A stretch of 64,000 nt of DNA from Psychromonas ingrahamii 37 (GCF_000015285.1 NC_008709.1:1798001-1862000); one strand, 5' to 3'; shown: positions 20,213 to 30,520, numbered from the stretch's first letter. Translations and numbers: made by a program. The notes: generated by a model not told the origin, from the letters alone.

Positions 20213-20539
20213 TTAAATGCAGCGGGCGGGTTTTGGTAATCCGGCGATTTTAGTGGCTTGTTTAGCCGGTCCTTTAGGGAAAAGACGGTATAAATAACGA
20301 CTGCTTATCTTTTCTTTTCCATATTCTTTTTCCATCGCTTTAACCAGCGTGCGCATCGCAGGTGAGGTATTATACTCGAGATAAAAATCACGAACAAAAA
20401 AAATGACTTGCCAGTGCTGATCAGTCATTTTCAGTGATTCTGACTGGGCAATAAAAGCCGCTAGTTCCCGGGTCCATAAGCTTGTATCCAGCAAGTAACC
20501 TTGCGCATCTGTTGGGTATTCTTGCCCATTAAATAACAA
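20213..20539 (-). CDS. tusE: TusE/DsrC family sulfur relay protein
   Basis: 108 residues. TusE takes persulfide sulfur from TusBCD and delivers it to MnmA for 2-thiouridine formation at tRNA wobble positions. The DsrC fold signature [18 protein letters not shown] is near residue 40 and the active cysteine is second from last (PARCI). It lies between yccS and efpL on the same strand, as its relative does near yccS in enterobacteria. Confidence 0.95.
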   Translation of the reverse strand: MLFNGQEYPTDAQGYLLDTSLWTRELAAFIAQSESLKMTDQHWQVIFFVRDFYLEYNTSPAMRTLVKAMEKEYGKEKISSRYLYRLFPKGPAKQATKIAGLPKPARCI

Positions 20540-20640
20540 AATTTTTATCCTTTTTCTCTCGAAAATATCCTATAAAATGGAGTTTACCTGTTGTAAAAGC
20601 CCTTGTATATCCTCTATGGTTAAACATAATCCAGATATTT

Positions 20641-22842
20641 TTAGCCTTGATTTTTACCGTCAAAATTAATCTGTTGCAGAATCAATTGAATGTCTATCGC
20701 GGCAAATGCAATTAAACGCAATTGCTCAATAATTAATAATGTTTCGCCAGAAAAAGGGGGATCAAAATTTTCCAGTTCTTCAATCGTTTTAACAATTTGT
20801 TTCGTATCAATCTGTTGAGGGTGGCAAGCTAAAAATAGTTGTTTGCTGGTACGGTTGATTAAGTTTTGTATTTTAATGTTTTTTTCAAAATCACTGATCT
20901 TATGGCGGTGAGAGGCGAGTGCCGCGATATAAGAAACCAGTGCATCACAACGATTGACCAGAGCATAAACTTCTTGGTTTAACTGTTGTTTTGAGTGAGG
21001 TTCAAACAACATACTTTGCCAGGCGTTGGCCAATAGCGCATCACTTTGAAAGGTGTTAAAACGTGTTATCCGGTAATTTAAGTTTTCACTTCGACCATGT
21101 TGGTACTGATCCGTTACCTGTTTGAAGTAACGACCACTTAAGGTTAAAAGTTGGTTAACTAAGATTGGGAAGCGCTGGAACTGCCAATCAGGAAAGATAA
21201 AACTGGTTGCCAGTACGCTTAATAAACAGCCTAACAGAGTCTCGCCGATGCGATAGGGTAAAACTTCCATCCCCGTGCCGTTTAATAAATTGAAGACAAA
21301 TATCACAAAGATGGTGATAAAGACAATCGATAAACCATAGTTAGTACGCACATAGGTAAAAAAGAAAAAAGCCATTAATACCAGTAAGATAACTTGCGGT
21401 ATTATTGTTCCTTCAACTAAGATTAAGATTGGGTAACCTAATAGGACGCCAAATAGTGTGCCTATACTGCGTAATACCAATCGCTTGCGTGTTTCACTGA
21501 AACTGGGTTGGCAAACAAATACCACCGTCAGCAAAATCCAGAAACCGTGGTTAAGTTGTAAACTGTTCTGCAAAACAAACGCGACTAATAAAGCGATACT
21601 GATTCTAAGCGCATGTTTAAAAGTAGGGTTTTTTGCCGTCATGGCTGCCAGCAGTTGCTTGTAAGCTTTCTGTGTTGGCTGAGATTCGGCTTCGATCGGC
21701 ACGATGACTATTTCATTTTGCTCAGTTTGCTGCGTTTGTAACAATAATGTATTTATGCCATCTAAATTTTCATAAATACCCTGCAGCCCCTGCAGTGCTT
21801 TTTTATTATCAATAACCGCCTGGTTTTGCTTGAGCAGAGATAATTGATCCGCTAGGGCGTTAAGGGTCCATTTTAAGCGGCGACTGTGCAGATAGTTTTT
21901 TTTATCGGAGATAGCTACCCCCATTTGATAATATTCTTCACCTAATTGTAAGAAAAGCTGATGGTAACCTTCTAATATTTGACTTTCCCGGAAGATTTTT
22001 TCCAATTGGCTATATAAATACTGACTTGCGCTCATACGTTCATGAATTTGTTCTGCAACAAAATAGTAATAATTAAGTTTATCAAGCTCAGGTTGTTGCT
22101 GGTTGAACTTAAAACGAGATTGAATAATACGTTTGCATTGATCAAAGCGAGCCATAATGGCGATGTTGCGGATTGCTAATTGTTGACGTACGGCAAATAT
22201 TCCGGCTTTGCTGCTGCCCTCTTTTTCGTTAAATAGAGCAGATTTTTTCTCCTGATAACGGCTCAATGCGAAGAACAGTTGTGCCAGTTGATCCCTTAAG
22301 GAGCGATAAGGACTACAAAAATTCCAGATTAGAGAAAACAGGCCGTACCATAATGCCCCGAGGCTTAAGAGAATGGATTGCTCATACCAGATGATGTCGG
22401 CCTGATAACCTATCATGGTATAAATGGCGATTAAAATAGTACCAAACCCAACTCTATTGTAATGGTTGCCTAATATGGCAAGCATCATAAAAGCAAAACT
22501 TGAGGTAAATAAACCCAGGGCAAAAGCAACCGGATAGGGCATTAATAATTGCACGCAGGAAGAGGAAATAAAAAAGCACAATACGATGGTAAAAAGAAAT
22601 TTCCGCCTATTTCGATCATTATCATCGGTTTCAACAATGGCACTGGCCATTACCCCTAAACACAGGGAAACTGAAATATGCAGACTATTTTGTGTAAAAA
22701 AAGGGATTGAATCTAGCACAAGTACCGGGATAAATGCCATCGACATAGCAATTAATACGCGTAACCCGGCATGCACATTTGAGTCTGATATTAGCTTACG
22801 TAATAAGCCGTTAAAATTGAATATTGAATTTGACGGTTGCAT
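20641..22842 (-). CDS. yccS: YccS-type FUSC family inner membrane protein
   Basis: 733 residues. Two hydrophobic blocks, each of about five or six helices (residues 25-180 and 395-530), flank a soluble helical region, the layout of the YccS/YhfK class of fusaric-acid-resistance-like proteins. NHYNRVGFGTILIAIYTMIGY near 125 and FVCQPSFSETRKRLVLRSIG near 430 are typical. Function is unproven; an efflux or channel role is assumed for the family. First of three minus-strand genes with tusE and efpL. Confidence 0.85.
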   Translation of the reverse strand: MQPSNSIFNFNGLLRKLISDSNVHAGLRVLIAMSMAFIPVLVLDSIPFFTQNSLHISVSLCLGVMASAIVETDDNDRNRRKFLFTIVLCFFISSSCVQLLMPYPVAFALGLFTSSFAFMMLAILGNHYNRVGFGTILIAIYTMIGYQADIIWYEQSILLSLGALWYGLFSLIWNFCSPYRSLRDQLAQLFFALSRYQEKKSALFNEKEGSSKAGIFAVRQQLAIRNIAIMARFDQCKRIIQSRFKFNQQQPELDKLNYYYFVAEQIHERMSASQYLYSQLEKIFRESQILEGYHQLFLQLGEEYYQMGVAISDKKNYLHSRRLKWTLNALADQLSLLKQNQAVIDNKKALQGLQGIYENLDGINTLLLQTQQTEQNEIVIVPIEAESQPTQKAYKQLLAAMTAKNPTFKHALRISIALLVAFVLQNSLQLNHGFWILLTVVFVCQPSFSETRKRLVLRSIGTLFGVLLGYPILILVEGTIIPQVILLVLMAFFFFTYVRTNYGLSIVFITIFVIFVFNLLNGTGMEVLPYRIGETLLGCLLSVLATSFIFPDWQFQRFPILVNQLLTLSGRYFKQVTDQYQHGRSENLNYRITRFNTFQSDALLANAWQSMLFEPHSKQQLNQEVYALVNRCDALVSYIAALASHRHKISDFEKNIKIQNLINRTSKQLFLACHPQQIDTKQIVKTIEELENFDPPFSGETLLIIEQLRLIAFAAIDIQLILQQINFDGKNQG

Positions 22843-22945
22843 AGATCTCTATCTGGTAAATAAAGCGACTAAGAGGTACTGACAAAGGATCTTACCGATA
22901 AGATCCTAAATAGAAAAGATATTATCTGAAATAAAAAAAATAACC

Positions 22946-22991
22946 CCAAATTACTTGAAGTTGTAGGAATCTACATCTTTAAATAGTTTGG
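22946..22991. repeat. Palindromic repeat of a dispersed family
   Basis: 21-bp arms pairing at 17 of 21 positions around a GAAT loop; the left arm reads CCAAATTACTTGAAGTTG. It resembles the ends of the MITE at 45389-45653 and the palindrome at 47207-47252, so it is probably a solo pair of fused element ends. It lies about 95 bases before folD. Confidence 0.6.
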
Positions 22992-23085
22992 CTATATAAT
23001 GAAACTGGTCAGGATTTATGTGACATCATTCGATTGTTTTGCGACAATACGTCGATATTAAACATTATAAATAGAGAATTGTTCA

Positions 23086-23943
23086 ATGACTGCACAAATC
23101 ATAGATGGTAAGGCAATTGCAACCACGATTACAGAACGAGTTGCAAAAGGGGTTAAGCTCCGAATAGCCAATGGATTACGTGCTCCGGGGCTGGCCGTTA
23201 TTTTGGTGGGAGGGGATCCTGCATCGCAAATATATGTTGGCAGCAAACGTCGTACCTGTGAAGCAGTGGGCATTCACTCAAAGGCCTTTGATCTTCCTGA
23301 AACAACCACTCAAGATGAATTATTGGCATTAATTGATAAGCTTAATGACGATCCCGATATTGATGGAATACTGGTGCAGTTTCCATTACCCGACGGCTTT
23401 GATCAAACATCGGTGATTGAACGCATTAAGCCTGATAAAGATGTTGATGGCTTTCATCCCTATAATGTCGGGCGGCTAGCACAACGTATCCCATTGCTGC
23501 GCTCTTGCACACCGCGCGGTATTATCAGTATGTTGGAATATATTGGTACTGAGTTTCACGGTAAACATGCTGTTGTCGTCGGCGCATCTAACATTGTGGG
23601 GCGGCCGATGACATTGGAACTATTACTAGCCGGTTGTACAACAACCACTTGCCATCGTTTTACCACGGATCTGGCACATTATGTAAAACAGGCTGATATA
23701 TTGGTCGTAGCACGCGGTAAAGCTAATTTTATTCCGGGCGAGTGGATTAAAAAAGGCGCCACTGTATTAGATGTGGGCATCAACCGTTTGGAAGATGGCA
23801 GTCTTGCTGGTGATGTTGACTTTGCTGGCGCGAAAGAGCGTGCCGCATGGATTTCTCCTGTCCCTGGCGGAGTTGGACCGATGACGGTTGCAACCCTGAT
23901 CGAAAATACGCTGTTTGCCTGTAATGAATTTCACAGCCAATAA
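23086..23943 (+). CDS. folD: FolD, methylene-THF dehydrogenase/cyclohydrolase
   Basis: 285 residues. FolD interconverts 5,10-methylene-, methenyl- and 10-formyl-tetrahydrofolate with NADP. The catalytic lysine is in [14 protein letters not shown] near residue 54; [10 protein letters not shown] near 98, the nucleotide-binding [13 protein letters not shown] near 165 and the C-terminal [12 protein letters not shown] near 262 are all present. The gene stands alone between a palindrome and a long inverted repeat. Confidence 0.97.
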   Translation: MTAQIIDGKAIATTITERVAKGVKLRIANGLRAPGLAVILVGGDPASQIYVGSKRRTCEAVGIHSKAFDLPETTTQDELLALIDKLNDDPDIDGILVQFPLPDGFDQTSVIERIKPDKDVDGFHPYNVGRLAQRIPLLRSCTPRGIISMLEYIGTEFHGKHAVVVGASNIVGRPMTLELLLAGCTTTTCHRFTTDLAHYVKQADILVVARGKANFIPGEWIKKGATVLDVGINRLEDGSLAGDVDFAGAKERAAWISPVPGGVGPMTVATLIENTLFACNEFHSQ

Positions 23944-23954
23944 AAAATGAAAAT

Positions 23955-24000
23955 TTGCTAACGAGTGTTGTACCAAAAAAATCACCAGCATCGTTAGCAA
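23955..24000. terminator. Inverted repeat downstream of folD
   Basis: Perfect 10-bp arms TTGCTAACGA/TCGTTAGCAA separated by 26 bases that include an A7 run. It starts 12 bases after the folD stop. There is no T-run after it, so terminator function is uncertain. Confidence 0.4.
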
Positions 24001-24556
24001 CTGCCCAGATCACCCATTATTAACCGTTATTATTACCTTCAGCACTCTTGCCCTTAGCTCAACCCTGCAGATTAAAAATCAACTTTTTTAAATCTTAATA
24101 GTTAGCCACTGATTAATCACGGCTTTCTTCTATTTATTTTGTATATTATAAAATATTTATCTTTAAGCAAAGTAATAAAGAGCTGTGCTCTTTTCTTTAA
24201 ATGTGATCTGCATCTCTTTTTGGGTATTATTAATCAGCAGAGCTGTAAACATAAAAGCTGAAAAATCGCCAGTGGCAGTGATTAAAATTGATCGTTAATT
24301 ATTTTTAATATTTTATTTACCTATTGATTTAATTGATTTTTTTAATTATTTTCAGAGTATTTTATTTTTTTATATAAGGATAAAAAAGCTAAGATTACAG
24401 CGTGTTACATAAACTGGAAAAAGTTCAATTCTTTATTGCAAAATGATTAAAGCTTGCTAATGTTATGTCGTGCAGTGCAGATATGCTGTTAAATAAAATT
24501 TTTATTGTATCTATAAGTGTTTAATAAAAAAACAAACCTAAAACAAGGAAATAAAA
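24001..24556. other. Long AT-rich region upstream of the porin gene
   Basis: About 555 bases with no coding signal. A short hairpin at 24177-24193 (AAAGAGC/GCTCTTT, loop TGT, then TTCTTT) may terminate transcription. The rest is very AT-rich and must hold the porin promoter and a leader; porin genes commonly have long regulated upstream regions, but I could not assign an OmpR site. AAGGAAATAAAA before 24557 is the ribosome binding site. Confidence 0.5.
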
Positions 24557-25492
24557 ATGAAAAAAGCAATTTTACCAGCAATGATCGCTGCCCTATTAGC
24601 CACTTCTGCGCAAGCTGCGACTGTATATGATGCAGACGGTACAACAGCAGATGTTTATGGCCGTATGCAGTTTGATATTAAAGACGACGGTACTGACTCA
24701 GACGGCGTTGGCTCTGCGCGTATGGGCTTTAAAGCAGTATCGTTTATTAATTCTCACGTTGATGCGATGGCACGCGGTGAATGGCAGATTGCAGCTGAAA
24801 ATTCTAAGGGCAGCCAATTTACAGCACGTCATTTGTATGCTGGTTTTCAAGGTGAAGAAATGGGGTCATTAGTTTTTGGTCAAACGGATACTGCATTCTA
24901 CCAAGTGGTTGGCGTGACTGATATGTTTAACACTTATGGTTACAATGTAATTGATGGTATTTATCGTGGCCGTCAAGAAGGGCAGATTATCTATTCGGGT
25001 GAGTTTTCCGGTTTTTCAGTTGGCGCTTCTTACCAGTTCCAAGATAAATCTAAAGCACTTGACAATAGCTTAGCTTTAGCTTTAGGTTATCAGATACAAG
25101 ATGTTGCACTTAAGGCCGGTTACAGTGTAGAGCAGTATGTTACAGCTGAAGACAAGAAAAACTATGGTCTTTCAGCGACCTATACAATGAATGATCTATA
25201 TCTTGCTGCTGTTTATGCAGAATCTAAGCAAGATGGCGTTGCTGACTTCCAAGGTTATGACCTTTTTGCAAGTTATAACGTTGTTGCTGCGACGACAGTG
25301 TATGGCGGTTATGGCTTCAAAGAAAATACGGTCACAAACACAGATACTGTTGATGAAGTTACTCTAGGCGCACAATATGACTTTAATGCGCAGCTAAAAA
25401 CGTGGATTGAATACCAAGCAGATATGGTCAGTGCGACAACTGCTGACAAACACGATGACGCTGTAACAGTTGCTTTACAATACAATTTCTAA
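24557..25492 (+). CDS. Outer membrane porin (OmpC/OmpF-like trimeric family)
   Basis: 311 residues. A signal peptide (MKKAILPAMIAALLATSAQA) is followed by beta strands alternating with acidic loops, the start ADVYGRMQFDIKDD, a GRQEGQIIYSGEFSGFSVGASY section near residue 140 and a terminal aromatic residue in ALQYNF, the BAM recognition signal. This is a general diffusion porin of the outer membrane. It is shorter than enterobacterial OmpF and close to those of Vibrio-like marine bacteria. Specificity unknown. Confidence 0.9.
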   Translation: MKKAILPAMIAALLATSAQAATVYDADGTTADVYGRMQFDIKDDGTDSDGVGSARMGFKAVSFINSHVDAMARGEWQIAAENSKGSQFTARHLYAGFQGEEMGSLVFGQTDTAFYQVVGVTDMFNTYGYNVIDGIYRGRQEGQIIYSGEFSGFSVGASYQFQDKSKALDNSLALALGYQIQDVALKAGYSVEQYVTAEDKKNYGLSATYTMNDLYLAAVYAESKQDGVADFQGYDLFASYNVVAATTVYGGYGFKENTVTNTDTVDEVTLGAQYDFNAQLKTWIEYQADMVSATTADKHDDAVTVALQYNF

Positions 25493-25498
25493 GCCGAA

Positions 25499-25530
25499 TT
25501 AACTTAAACTTAAACTTAAACTTAAGTTAA
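25499..25530. repeat. AACTTA hexamer repeats after the porin gene
   Basis: Four AACTTA units in a row (25501-25524), ending in AGTTAA so that the ends also pair as TTAACTTAA/TTAAGTTAA. A small slippage-type repeat between the porin stop and its terminator. Confidence 0.7.
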
Positions 25531-25547
25531 TGGTTGTTAAGACTTTT

Positions 25548-25574
25548 AAATCCGATCCTTTGATCGGATTTTTT
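25548..25574 (+). terminator. Rho-independent terminator after porin gene
   Basis: Perfect 10-bp stem AAATCCGATC/GATCGGATTT, CTTT loop, six Ts. Confidence 0.92.
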
Positions 25575-25708
25575 ATGCCTGAAGGTTTTTATGTTTGAAG
25601 ATTTTTTATGTATAAAGATAAGGACAATTAGCAGATATAAATTATTGAATAAAATCTAAAATAGCGACTGTTTGTCACCATTTTAGACTTTATTGATTCA
25701 TTTTAACT

Positions 25709-26923
25709 CTACTGGCGATAACTTTGCAGAAAACGGCCTATTTTCGAGATAGCAGTACTGAGTTCATCAACACGCGGCAAACAAACAATACGGAAGTGAT
25801 CCGGTGAGTGCCAGTTAAAGCCCGTCCCCTGTACAATTAATATTTTTTCTTCCATCAACAGATCCATGGCAAACCGCTGATCGTCTTTAATGTTAAATTT
25901 CTTTTGATCCAGTTTAGGGAAAAGGTATAAAGCGCCCTTAGGTTTAGTACAGCTTAACCCGGGAATATCATTAATTAACTTCCATGCACTTTGAGTTTGT
26001 TCATATAAACGTCCGCCTGGGACGGTTAACTCATTAATACTTTGATACCCGCCAAGGGAAGTTTGGATAGCATGCTGCATCGGCACATTGGCGCATAAAC
26101 GCATACTGGCGAGCATCTCTAATCCATTAATATAATCACGCGCTTGCTTTTTTGCGCCGCTTATCATCATCCAACCGACGCGAAAACCGCAAACCCGATA
26201 GGCTTTAGATAGTCCATCAAAGGTCACAATTAAAATATCGTCAGCGAGGGTTGCGAGTGGAATATGCACCGCATCATCGTAAATTATTTTCGAATAGATT
26301 TCGTCGGAAAAGACAATTAAATTGTGGATACGGGCAAGCTCTATAATCTGCTCTAATAACTCCCTGCTGTAAACCGCGCCGGTGGGATTATTGGGATTGA
26401 TAATAACAATCCCTTTGGTTTTGACGGTTATTTTAGATTTAATATCCTCGATATCGGGAAACCAATCTGACTGTTCATCACAAATATAATGGACCGCTTT
26501 CCCGCCGGATAAATTTGTTGCGGCTGTCCATAGCGGGTAATCCGGTGCAGGTACCAATAGCTCATCACCATTATTTAATAAACCCTGCATCGCCATTACA
26601 ATTAATTCACTGACTCCGTTGCCAATATAAATATCATGGGTATCAAGTGACAGTAAACCTTTCGCCTGATAATGCTGCATAACCGATTTACGGGCGGAAA
26701 AAAGGCCTTTGCTGTCACAATACCCCTGACTTTGCGGCAGGTTTTTTATCACATCCATCATCACTTCTTCAGGTGCATCAAAGCCAAATTGGGCAGGATT
26801 ACCGATATTTAGTTTTAAAATACGCTGTCCTTCTTCCTCCAATTTATGCGCTTGTTTAAGGACGGGTCCGCGAATGTCATAACAGACATTATCTAATTTA
26901 GTGGACTTTTGAATGGTATACAT
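25709..26923 (-). CDS. alaA: AlaA, glutamate-pyruvate aminotransferase
   Basis: 404 residues, a fold-type I PLP enzyme that makes alanine from pyruvate and glutamate. The match to enterobacterial AlaA (YfbQ) is strong along the chain: KLDNVCYDIRGPV near residue 10, LKLNIGNPAQFGFDAPEE near 38, QGYCDSKGL near 66, PNNPTGAVYS near 182, and the PLP lysine in FDGLSKAYRVCGFR near 240. The ATG at 26923 follows AGAGG with six bases between; a GTG two codons earlier is less likely. It is divergent from metR. Confidence 0.95.
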   Translation of the reverse strand: MYTIQKSTKLDNVCYDIRGPVLKQAHKLEEEGQRILKLNIGNPAQFGFDAPEEVMMDVIKNLPQSQGYCDSKGLFSARKSVMQHYQAKGLLSLDTHDIYIGNGVSELIVMAMQGLLNNGDELLVPAPDYPLWTAATNLSGGKAVHYICDEQSDWFPDIEDIKSKITVKTKGIVIINPNNPTGAVYSRELLEQIIELARIHNLIVFSDEIYSKIIYDDAVHIPLATLADDILIVTFDGLSKAYRVCGFRVGWMMISGAKKQARDYINGLEMLASMRLCANVPMQHAIQTSLGGYQSINELTVPGGRLYEQTQSAWKLINDIPGLSCTKPKGALYLFPKLDQKKFNIKDDQRFAMDLLMEEKILIVQGTGFNWHSPDHFRIVCLPRVDELSTAISKIGRFLQSYRQ

Positions 26924-27048
26924 GAGCACCTCTTAATGCATAAATTTTGGTAAGTAAAGAAAAGTTATTTTTTACTGTCAAACGTACCTGATATTGAAGA
27001 CGCTGTGAAGCAAATAACAAAGACAATGCAGTATTCACGCTTTTATTA

Positions 27049-27061
27049 TGAATTTTTTTCA
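27049..27061. promoter_or_regulatory. MetR-like operator
   Basis: TGAATTTTTTTCA matches the MetR consensus TGAA-N5-TTCA exactly. It lies in the alaA-metR divergent gap, 47 bases before the metR start, so autoregulation of metR is the simplest reading; alaA is 126 bases away on the other side. Confidence 0.6.
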
Positions 27062-27107
27062 AGTATTGTTGTAATAATTGTAATTTTCTTTGAAATGGGC
27101 TTTCGCT

Positions 27108-28049
27108 GTGATTGAAATCAAACACTTAAAAACCCTGACAACATTAAACGCGACAGGCAGTTTAATTGACACTGCCCGTCAATTGCACCTGACTCAATCG
27201 GCAATATCACATCAGCTAAAAGAGTTAGAAGGGCGGCTTAATTGCGCTTTATTTATCCGTAAATCCAGACCGATTCGTTTTACGGTTTCCGGTTTGCGTT
27301 TATTAGATTTAGCCGAGCAGGTCTTACCGCAAATTAATAATGCCGAAAGAGATGTTGCGCGTTTTTGTTCAGGGAATGCCGGTCGTTTACATATGGCTAT
27401 TGAGTGCCACTCCTGTTTTCAGTGGTTGATGCCGGCGATTGATAAATTTCGTGATAGTTGGCCAGAGGTGGAGTTAGATTTTTGCAGTGGTTTTAGTTTT
27501 TTACCTTTACCCGCCTTAAAACGGGGAAATTTAGATCTTGTTGTGACCTCGGATCCGCAACCGATTGAAGGAATTAGTTACATTCCTCTGTTTCGTTATC
27601 AGCCGATGCTGGCCTTAAGTCGCCATCATAGATTGGCGCATAAAAATTATATTGAAGCTGAGGATCTGAGTCAGGAAACTTTAATCACTTACCCCGTCGA
27701 GAAAGAACGTTTAGATATTTTTAACCTGTTTTTAACCCCTGAGGGGGTATCACCTGCAAAAATTCGTCATGCTGATCTGACCCTGATGATGTTGCAGTTA
27801 GTTGCCAGCGGCAGAGGCGTGGCGGGATTACCTAACTGGGCTTTATTTGAATATCTGCAAAAAGATTATGTGGTTGCGCGGCGTTTAGGTAAAGAAGGAA
27901 TATGGAATACCTTGTATGCCGCAGTGCGCGAAGAGCAACAGGGTATGGCCTATTTACAGGATTTTATTAAAACGGCAATAACCTGTTGTTTTAAAGATCT
28001 AAAAGGGATCAAAGTTGCGGATTGTGAGCAGCCCTCATTTACAAAATAA
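27108..28049 (+). CDS. metR: MetR, LysR-type regulator of methionine synthesis
   Basis: 313 residues. MetR activates methionine genes with homocysteine as co-inducer. The N-terminal helix-turn-helix is in SLIDTARQLHLTQSAISHQL near residue 17; the effector domain has IECHSCFQWLMPAI near 98, a MetR signature, and LDLVVTSDP near 140. The GTG at 27108 aligns with the usual start (IEIKHLKTL); an ATG at 27090 adds six residues and neither has a good ribosome binding site. A MetR box lies just upstream. Confidence 0.9.
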   Translation: MIEIKHLKTLTTLNATGSLIDTARQLHLTQSAISHQLKELEGRLNCALFIRKSRPIRFTVSGLRLLDLAEQVLPQINNAERDVARFCSGNAGRLHMAIECHSCFQWLMPAIDKFRDSWPEVELDFCSGFSFLPLPALKRGNLDLVVTSDPQPIEGISYIPLFRYQPMLALSRHHRLAHKNYIEAEDLSQETLITYPVEKERLDIFNLFLTPEGVSPAKIRHADLTLMMLQLVASGRGVAGLPNWALFEYLQKDYVVARRLGKEGIWNTLYAAVREEQQGMAYLQDFIKTAITCCFKDLKGIKVADCEQPSFTK

Positions 28050-28126
28050 ACAGGTTATAAATTATTTAAAATGATCCTGAATGTCGTTATAAGTGATTAT
28101 TATTATTAATACAATGGAGTGAAAAA

Positions 28127-29374
28127 ATGGGATGTTGTGACGTACAAGGATTAATGCCTTTTGAGCTGGCATTGGATAAAATGCAGGCCGCATTAGGCAA
28201 TGTTTGTCAGGAAATTTCGCAGCCCTTATCACAGGCATTGGGTTACGCATTAGCGCAGGAGATAAAATCACCTTTAAATGTCCCCTCTTTTAATAATTCG
28301 GCAATGGATGGATATGCCGTCAATCGTGCTGATTTAATTAACTGCTCAGCAGATCAGCCAGTCACATTAAAGCAGGTTGGTCAGTCTTTTGCCGGTGCCC
28401 CTTATCGCGGTCAGCTAGGGCCAGGTGATTGTATTCGTATTATGACTGGGGCAGTTATGCCCGATAGTGTTGACAGCGTCGTCATGCAGGAGCGCACCAC
28501 AGTCAAAGATGGCTTAATTAGTTTTACTCAATGCCCTAAACTGGGCGACAATGTCCGCCTAGCGGGCGAAGATATCAAACTTGGCCAACGGGTGCTTTGC
28601 CAAGGTCATAAATTAACTCCCCGAGATATCCCCTTAATTGCCTCGCTGGGATTCGCTGAGATCCCTGTTTTTAGCAAACTTAAAGTCGCGGTTATCTCTT
28701 CCGGTGACGAACTTAAGAACGTCGGCGAAACACTGGCAGAAGGTGATATTTATGACAGTAATCGTTATGGCATTATCGCGCTGTTATCCCGTCTGAATGT
28801 TGATATTATTGATTTTGGTATTGTCAAAGATGATAAAAACCAGCTCCGTGAGGCATTTATCAACGCTGACCAGCAAGCCGATGTGGTCATTAGCAGCGGA
28901 GGTGTTTCGGTGGGGGAAGCGGATTTTATTAAAGATATTTTATTTGAATTAGGCAGCATAAATTTTTGGAAATTAGCCCTTAAACCGGGTAAACCTTTTG
29001 CTTTTGGGAAATTACCATCGAGTGTATTTTTCGGCTTGCCAGGTAATCCCGTTTCCGCTATGGTAACTCTTTACCAGCTTGCTGTACCGGCGATGGCGAC
29101 CTTAAGTGGTTTAAATCCTCAGCCTGCCATTCGTTTTAGCGCGATTGCGCAAGAAAAGTTTAAAAAATCCCCCGGACGAACTGATTTTCAACGTGCAATA
29201 TACTCTGTTAATGACAATGGAACGTTAGTTGTACAATCAACTGGCCAGCAAGGTTCGGGCGTCTTTAGTTCAATGAGCCAATCAAATTGTTTTATTGTAC
29301 TGGAGCAGGATCGCGGTGATGTTAGTGCGGGTGAAAGCGTTATTATTGAGCCGTACAATGCTTTGATGGACTAA
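28127..29374 (+). CDS. moeA: MoeA, molybdopterin molybdenumtransferase
   Basis: 415 residues. MoeA inserts molybdate into adenylylated molybdopterin. Recognised by FNNSAMDGYAVN near residue 55, GDCIRIMTGAVMP near 103, VISSGDEL near 188, SSGGVSVGEADF near 258 and FGLPGNPVSAM near 303. GGAG seven bases before the ATG is the ribosome binding site. No moeB or other molybdenum gene is next to it here. Confidence 0.95.
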   Translation: MGCCDVQGLMPFELALDKMQAALGNVCQEISQPLSQALGYALAQEIKSPLNVPSFNNSAMDGYAVNRADLINCSADQPVTLKQVGQSFAGAPYRGQLGPGDCIRIMTGAVMPDSVDSVVMQERTTVKDGLISFTQCPKLGDNVRLAGEDIKLGQRVLCQGHKLTPRDIPLIASLGFAEIPVFSKLKVAVISSGDELKNVGETLAEGDIYDSNRYGIIALLSRLNVDIIDFGIVKDDKNQLREAFINADQQADVVISSGGVSVGEADFIKDILFELGSINFWKLALKPGKPFAFGKLPSSVFFGLPGNPVSAMVTLYQLAVPAMATLSGLNPQPAIRFSAIAQEKFKKSPGRTDFQRAIYSVNDNGTLVVQSTGQQGSGVFSSMSQSNCFIVLEQDRGDVSAGESVIIEPYNALMD

Positions 29375-29444
29375 ACCGCAGCACATTATTATACAAAAAA
29401 TACACTTAACTTTTAAGCACAAAAAGTGCGCTATGGGAACTGCA

Positions 29445-30494
29445 ATGATTAATACCGATGATATACATATTAAGGCGATAAAAGAGCTATTACCACCTAT
29501 TGCATTATTAGAAAAATTTCCGAGAACAGCCGCAATCAGCGCAACCGTTAGCAATTCACGCGCAGCTATTCATAATATTTTAACTGATCAGGATGATCGT
29601 GTTTTAGTAATTATTGGTCCATGTTCAATTCATGATACCAAAGCTGCCCTTGAGTACGCACATAAATTGGCACCGTTGCGTGAAAAATATAAAGGTTCAT
29701 TAGAAATTGTGATGCGTGTTTATTTTGAGAAACCACGTACTACGGTCGGTTGGAAAGGGCTGATTAATGATCCGGAATTAAAGGGCACCTTTAATATCAA
29801 TAAAGGATTACGTACAGCACGTAAATTATTATTAGATATTAACCAGATGGGGCTACCGGCTGCCACTGAATTTTTAGATATGATAACCCCGCAATATGTT
29901 GCAGATTTAATGACTTGGGGCGCAATTGGTGCGCGTACCACTGAATCACAGGTTCACCGTGAATTAGCATCAGGCCTCTCATGCCCGGTTGGATTCAAGA
30001 ATGGCACCGACGGTACTATAAAAGTAGCCGTTGACGCTATCGGTGCGGCTAATGCTTCTCATCACTTTCTGTCGGTCAATAAATTTGGTCACAGTGCTAT
30101 TGTTGAAACCAAAGGTAATCCCGATTGCCATATTATTTTACGTGGTGGTAAAACACCAAATTATAGTGCCCAGGATGTTGCTGTAGTTAAAGAAAATCTG
30201 CAAAAATCAGGTTTAGCACAAAAAATAATGATTGATTTTAGCCATGGAAATTCAGAGAAAAAATTCGAAAATCAACTGAAAGTTTGCACTAATGTGAGTG
30301 AACAAATTGCCGCTGGTGATAAAGCGATTTCTGGTGTTATGGTTGAAAGTCATCTTGTAGAAGGTCGTCAAGACTTAATCGAGGGTGTCTGTGAAACCTA
30401 CGGTCAAAGTATTACCGATGCTTGTATCGGTTGGGCGGATACAGAGAAATTATTAGCTCAGCTTGCCGAGGCAGTTATTACCCGTCGTGGTTAA
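29445..30494 (+). CDS. aroG: AroG-type DAHP synthase
   Basis: 349 residues. Catalyses phosphoenolpyruvate plus erythrose-4-phosphate to DAHP, the first step of aromatic amino acid synthesis. It matches the class I phenylalanine-sensitive isozyme: IKELLPPIALLEKFP near residue 10, IGPCSIHD near 58, RVYFEKPRTTVGWKGL near 88, GARTTESQVHRELASG near 165, and FSHGNSEKK near 265. I chose ATG 29445 because GGGA lies six bases before it. Feedback type is inferred from similarity. No TyrR box was found. Confidence 0.93.
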   Translation: MINTDDIHIKAIKELLPPIALLEKFPRTAAISATVSNSRAAIHNILTDQDDRVLVIIGPCSIHDTKAALEYAHKLAPLREKYKGSLEIVMRVYFEKPRTTVGWKGLINDPELKGTFNINKGLRTARKLLLDINQMGLPAATEFLDMITPQYVADLMTWGAIGARTTESQVHRELASGLSCPVGFKNGTDGTIKVAVDAIGAANASHHFLSVNKFGHSAIVETKGNPDCHIILRGGKTPNYSAQDVAVVKENLQKSGLAQKIMIDFSHGNSEKKFENQLKVCTNVSEQIAAGDKAISGVMVESHLVEGRQDLIEGVCETYGQSITDACIGWADTEKLLAQLAEAVITRRG

Positions 30495-30520
30495 TAGCAT
30501 TTTAGGTTAACGGCTCCATT

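Noticed and set aside
25501-25524. AACTTA hexamer run considered as a CRISPR or regulatory array
   Set aside because: Units are six bases with no spacers; simple slippage repeat.
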